Origin: Cyclina sinensis
Taxonomy: Eukaryota > Mollusca > Bivalvia > Venerida > Veneridae
NCBI GenBank assembly: GCA_012932295.1
Contig: JAAONU010000008.1
Span: forward strand, 35,826,949 to 35,890,948
Reading direction: 5' to 3'
Length of the DNA stretch: 64,000 bases
Part shown: piece by piece, positions 60,701 through 64,000 of the stretch
Numbering within the stretch: position 1 is the stretch's first letter
Layout: each line of letters opens with the position of its first letter
The notes under the pieces: model-generated
Databases searched by the model: none
Told to the model about the DNA's origin: nothing
Seen by the model: the letters and a program-made list of their open reading frames with translations, nothing else
Position numbers and translations under genes: made by a program

Positions 60701-61662
60701 TGCATCTGTTCTGCCATGCTCTTGGCTAAGTCGTGGGAACGCCGGCAACTGAATTATACGACTGTCAATCCTTTTTTACATATTCCTGCTATCCATGAGC
60801 CAAACAAGAAGACCCAAAGAACAATAAGCAGATTTTCGAAATACATTATATTATATTACTGCCTTCTGCAACAGTATTAATTCTTCAATGAAGAACTTCT
60901 CCTGCAATGTGTTTCAAAATCACTATGTTTGCGTCTGATTACACAAATTATACCTTCGTACTGACATGATGAAATAAGTCACTGTGCATTCAGTGTGAAA
61001 CAATATATATGCAGAGGTGCCCCCAATCTCATACCAGTTAACACTTGTATTACACTGTAGTTTAATTTGCAGAGAATGAACGTAGCTTTAGAAAAATCAA
61101 AATGTTATTCCTTTCAACCCGTCACCATCATTAGGGAATAATTTTCATGTTATTCCATACTTTTACTAGCATATTTTCATACAAAACTGATTTTTTTAGG
61201 CTAACCAATGAAATGCTGAGTTTAATCAGTGAAATATATTCCACATAACTCACACGGTGACCGGTATAAATTTTACATTACTCACTAGAATGGCCGTAAG
61301 TTCTTTTAACATAACTGTCTTTGAACTTGTAAGGTTTTAGACTAAAGAGTTACTTTATTTTGGTCATGAGTTATCTGCCTGCTAACGAAGTAAATCAGCA
61401 TGATTCAGGCATTCATATTTTCATTTGAATGGATTGTAAATTGCACAGAAAAGTCCAGCTCTTTCTAAGCATGTTGACAAACTAGATATTCCGGCACTAA
61501 TCTGCAGGTAAACAAAGAATATATCCAGTCGTCTGAAGACCTCAAAAAGCAAACACTTACCATTATTTTCCTGTAACAATATCCTCCTGTACTTTATTTC
61601 GACGCATCTTTATTTCGACGCCATTTTTGTTTTGATCTCGCTTTCGATTTCGGAATACCGTG
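57720..61662. other. Internal non-coding part of copy 2
   Basis: This is the same content as in copy 1: a short leader frame at 57929, a repeat array at 59788-60538 and no recognisable gene before the transposase promoter. Confidence 0.45.
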
Positions 61663-61694
61663 TGACGTCATTCTCGCGCACTTCTATTTATAAA
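61663..61694 (+). promoter_or_regulatory. CRE and TATA box of the transposase gene, copy 2
   Basis: TGACGTCA (61663-61670) and TATAAA (61689-61694) are unchanged from copy 1 with the same spacing to the ATG at 61721. Confidence 0.45.
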
Positions 61695-61720
61695 CATCAC
61701 GGAGATTTTTTAGAGCGAAA

Positions 61721-63784
61721 ATGTGGAGAGTCAGGGACTCTGAGGTACCTTTTTCATAGTGTTTAATTTAAAACACTTAAAAACAGTGTTTTTTTTTTCT
61801 TATTTTCGATTTTCTTTATTTTTGAAAATGTGCTTTACAGAAATTTAATAAAAATGGAAAGTCGAACAGCCGACACCTCCCTCGTTACTATTTTAAGAAA
61901 GTCACGTGACAGTCATGTGACATGTAATGTGATCCCCAAAAAAATAATTCACTGTTTAGTAAGGTGTACTCGTTAGCTCATTATGGTGTAGATTTTATGA
62001 GTAGCTTTTGAAATTAGAGTGTGTATTCTTTTAAAACCTGTTTTATTTCTTTGGATTTTTATGTTCATTTTTACACAGAAACCTAAGGTCAAGTGCAGGA
62101 ACTATTCACCAACTTCAATGACAACGGCTTATTTGAAATGCAAGGAGACTGGGGCCCCTATAAGAACAACTGCTCGACAGTATGGAGTCCCAGAGGCAAC
62201 ATTGAGACACAAACTCAGTGGCAGAATCAATCCAGAGGCTGTTCGCTCAGGACCACCGCCTTTATTTACTCAGGAGGAGGAAGCATTGCTGGTGGAGCAC
62301 TTAAAAATTACAGCTTCTGTGGGTTATGGCTACAGCAGGTTGGTGTTTTAAGATGTTGAATGTCCTGAAATGCTAAAAAGTGTATTGAAGTGATAATTTC
62401 TATTTCTTTTTTACTATATTTGAGTTACAGTAATGTCATTTACCTAAAATTAAAATGTGTGGGAAATTATTATAAGGAACTTGCACACATTCTTGATAAA
62501 TATCAGTTACATGATCGCCCTGAGAGACTTTATAACGTAGATGAAAAGGGTTTAAGCACCAGACATAAGCCTCCACCTGTTGTTTCTGGACAAATTAAAT
62601 CTCAGGCTGTAGTGTCATCCAGTAGAATAAATGTAACAGTTTTAGGTTGTGGCAATGCTCAAGGCCAGCAAATACCCCCATACTTTATATTTCCTGGTTT
62701 TCGTATGAATTCAGCCCTGTTAAATGGAAGCACTCCTGGGACTGATGGTACTGTTTCAGAGAGTGGTTGGAGCAATAGTGAAATCTTTAAACACTATCTC
62801 CAATCACATCTGATAAAATACCTTCCAGACAGGTCTGAGTCTTGCCCAGTTGTTCTGTTTTATGATGGGCATAGATCTCATGTCAATTTAAGTCTTGTTC
62901 AATGGGCCAGGCAAGAAAACATAATTTTATTTATTCTACCTGCTCATACTTCCCATGTACTGCAGCCCATGGATGTAGGATGTTTCGGGCCTTTTGAAAA
63001 AATCTTCAATAGGTGCGGACATAAATTTATGAGGAAAGCATGTGGAAGGTCAATTACTAAATTTGATATATGTAAGCTGGCATGCAGTGCTTATTCTAAA
63101 GCACTGTCACCTGAGAACTTGCAGTCTGCTTTCCGAAAGTCTGGAATTTTTCCTCTGAACCCAAATGCTGTAAATCAGTCATACTTTCTCCCATCCACTG
63201 CTTTACAGCAGGAGAAATATCTGTCTGAACCATCCAGCCAGCCAGGATTTGAACCATCTGTCCAGCCTAACAATGAACCATGCATTGAGTCTGATATTGT
63301 ACCACTTGCTTCTCAAACAACTGTGTCTCCCACTTCTTTTTTCTTGAACAAAGAAACCTCACTTACATGCAAAAAGCCACCTACAAAGAAAAGAAAATAT
63401 CTAAGTACACTTGTTAGTGGTAGAGCAATTACAGAGGATGAAATGTTTGATGCAATTAAAAAACATGAAGCTGCTCGCAAGCAACCTAGCACAGGTAAAG
63501 GGAAACAGCCATTAAAGAAAGGTAAAACACATAAGAATAGTAGTAAATCTGACCCTGTTCTCAGTACTTCTGTCATCAGAAAGCAGACTGAAGTTCTTAG
63601 AACTGATGATGATGATGATGATGATGAATCTATGGAGGATTCTGAAAAATGTTGTGTGTGCAGCAAATTTACTCCTGATGAAGTCAGGAATAGTGTTTCA
63701 TTAGTATTCACTAAGTGGGTGCAGTGTGATAAATGTATTGTACAAATGTTGTTGTTGTTAGAAGAGGTGACCAGTTTTTTGTAA
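61721..63784 (+). CDS. Pogo/Tigger-type transposase, copy 2, PHD finger frameshifted
   Basis: Exons 61721-61744, 62079-62338 and 62431-63784 join in the same phases as copy 1. The helix-turn-helix and the three DDE acidic residues are unchanged. Two substitutions are seen late in the protein: Ser to Cys in the Pro/Ser-rich linker and Glu to Lys before the basic tract. A 22-base deletion just after the CDKC motif shifts the frame, so the last zinc-ligand part of the PHD finger is replaced by a Leu-rich tail ending at 63784. The nuclease could still be made but the PHD finger cannot fold as in copy 1. An assembly or read error is possible because the deletion is the only large difference from copy 1. 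Confidence 0.75.
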
Positions 63785-64000
63785 ACATTGTACTCTAGAG
63801 GAGTGAATTATGCTTAAAATGTACATGTACGTGATTGTTGATTTTATTTTGTAATGTTGAAATGAATATTAGGTTATGTTTAAATTCCATTCACTGAATA
63901 TTGCAAATCTTGTAATAACTGTTCATCTGTTCTTAAAATGTTATATTTGGAAATGAATTGATTCAGTTTTTAAAATGTTACGTACAGTTTACAAAATTTC
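63785..64000. other. 3' flank of transposase copy 2
   Basis: The sequence after the stop matches the 3' flank of copy 1 up to the window end with a shift of 23 bases from the earlier offset, as expected from the two deletions. The end of the duplicated segment is therefore outside the window. Confidence 0.6.

Larger units (their letters stand above)
57676..64000 (+). mobile_element. 6.3-kb duplicated segment with pogo-PHD transposase, copy 2
   Basis: This copy matches copy 1 from TTAAGGATAG onward to the end of the window. Differences noticed by eye include a 2-base change near 57812, single changes in the leader and intergenic parts, two amino-acid changes in the transposase, a 22-base deletion at 63736/63737 and a 1-base deletion in a T run near 63776. 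The left flank differs from copy 1 and lies just after a scaffold gap. Confidence 0.75.

Noticed and set aside
1..64000. CRISPR arrays, bacterial operons, phage or secretion systems
   Set aside because: Split genes with GT-AG introns and eukaryotic repeats throughout; no repeat-spacer arrays with constant repeats were seen.

Overview
This is AT-rich, intron-rich eukaryotic nuclear DNA from an animal, most likely a bivalve mollusc. Coding sequence sits in short exons with GT-AG borders separated by kilobases of repeats. Several repeats carry features I associate with bivalve genomes: period-145 to -175 arrays, some ending in GGAC-rich tracts, tRNA-derived SINEs, 'GCTCACC' inverted-repeat elements, and a CHST15-like sulfotransferase next to somatomedin-B-like cysteine-rich receptor ectodomains. 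The assignment is inference; no species marker was seen.

Layout. (1) 1.9-7.9 kb: a decayed three-exon gene (copy A) for a secreted cysteine-rich protein with a somatomedin-B-like CxCx3Cx5CC motif and a 'KHCAACH' motif. (2) 7.9-14.9 kb: repeats and SINE fragments. (3) 14.9-19.3 kb: a broken, intron-containing relative of DUF6589 proteins. (4) 20.4-26.7 kb: a 6.3-kb segment with a tRNA-Lys-type primer-binding-site-like sequence and a three-exon pogo/Tigger-type (CENPB-HTH + DDE_1) transposase gene ending in a PHD finger. (5) 29.8-38.0 kb: exons of a CHST15-like type II Golgi sulfotransferase with a frameshift and no visible 3' end. (6) 38.1-52.7 kb: two copies of a ~4.1-4.5-kb tandem block. The first ends in a truncated pseudogene copy of the cysteine-rich exon. 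The second leads into the best-preserved copy (B), which has a signal-peptide exon and an open 320-residue main exon. (7) 56.7-57.4 kb: a BED zinc finger gene fragment that runs into a 100-N assembly gap. (8) 57.7-64.0 kb: a second, almost identical copy of segment (4), cut by the window end.

How things work together. There is no operon-like organisation. The coherent host genes are the cysteine-rich ectodomain cluster (A, a middle fragment, B) and the sulfotransferase between them. The rest is transposon-derived: pogo-PHD transposase, BED/hAT-like gene, DUF6589 remnant, SINEs, MITE-like elements. The items most worth a second look are the 37.3-kb-apart near-identical transposase segments beside a gap, the pairing of a retroelement-type PBS with a pogo-PHD gene, and the cysteine-rich ectodomain family that has no seven-transmembrane part in any copy seen here.
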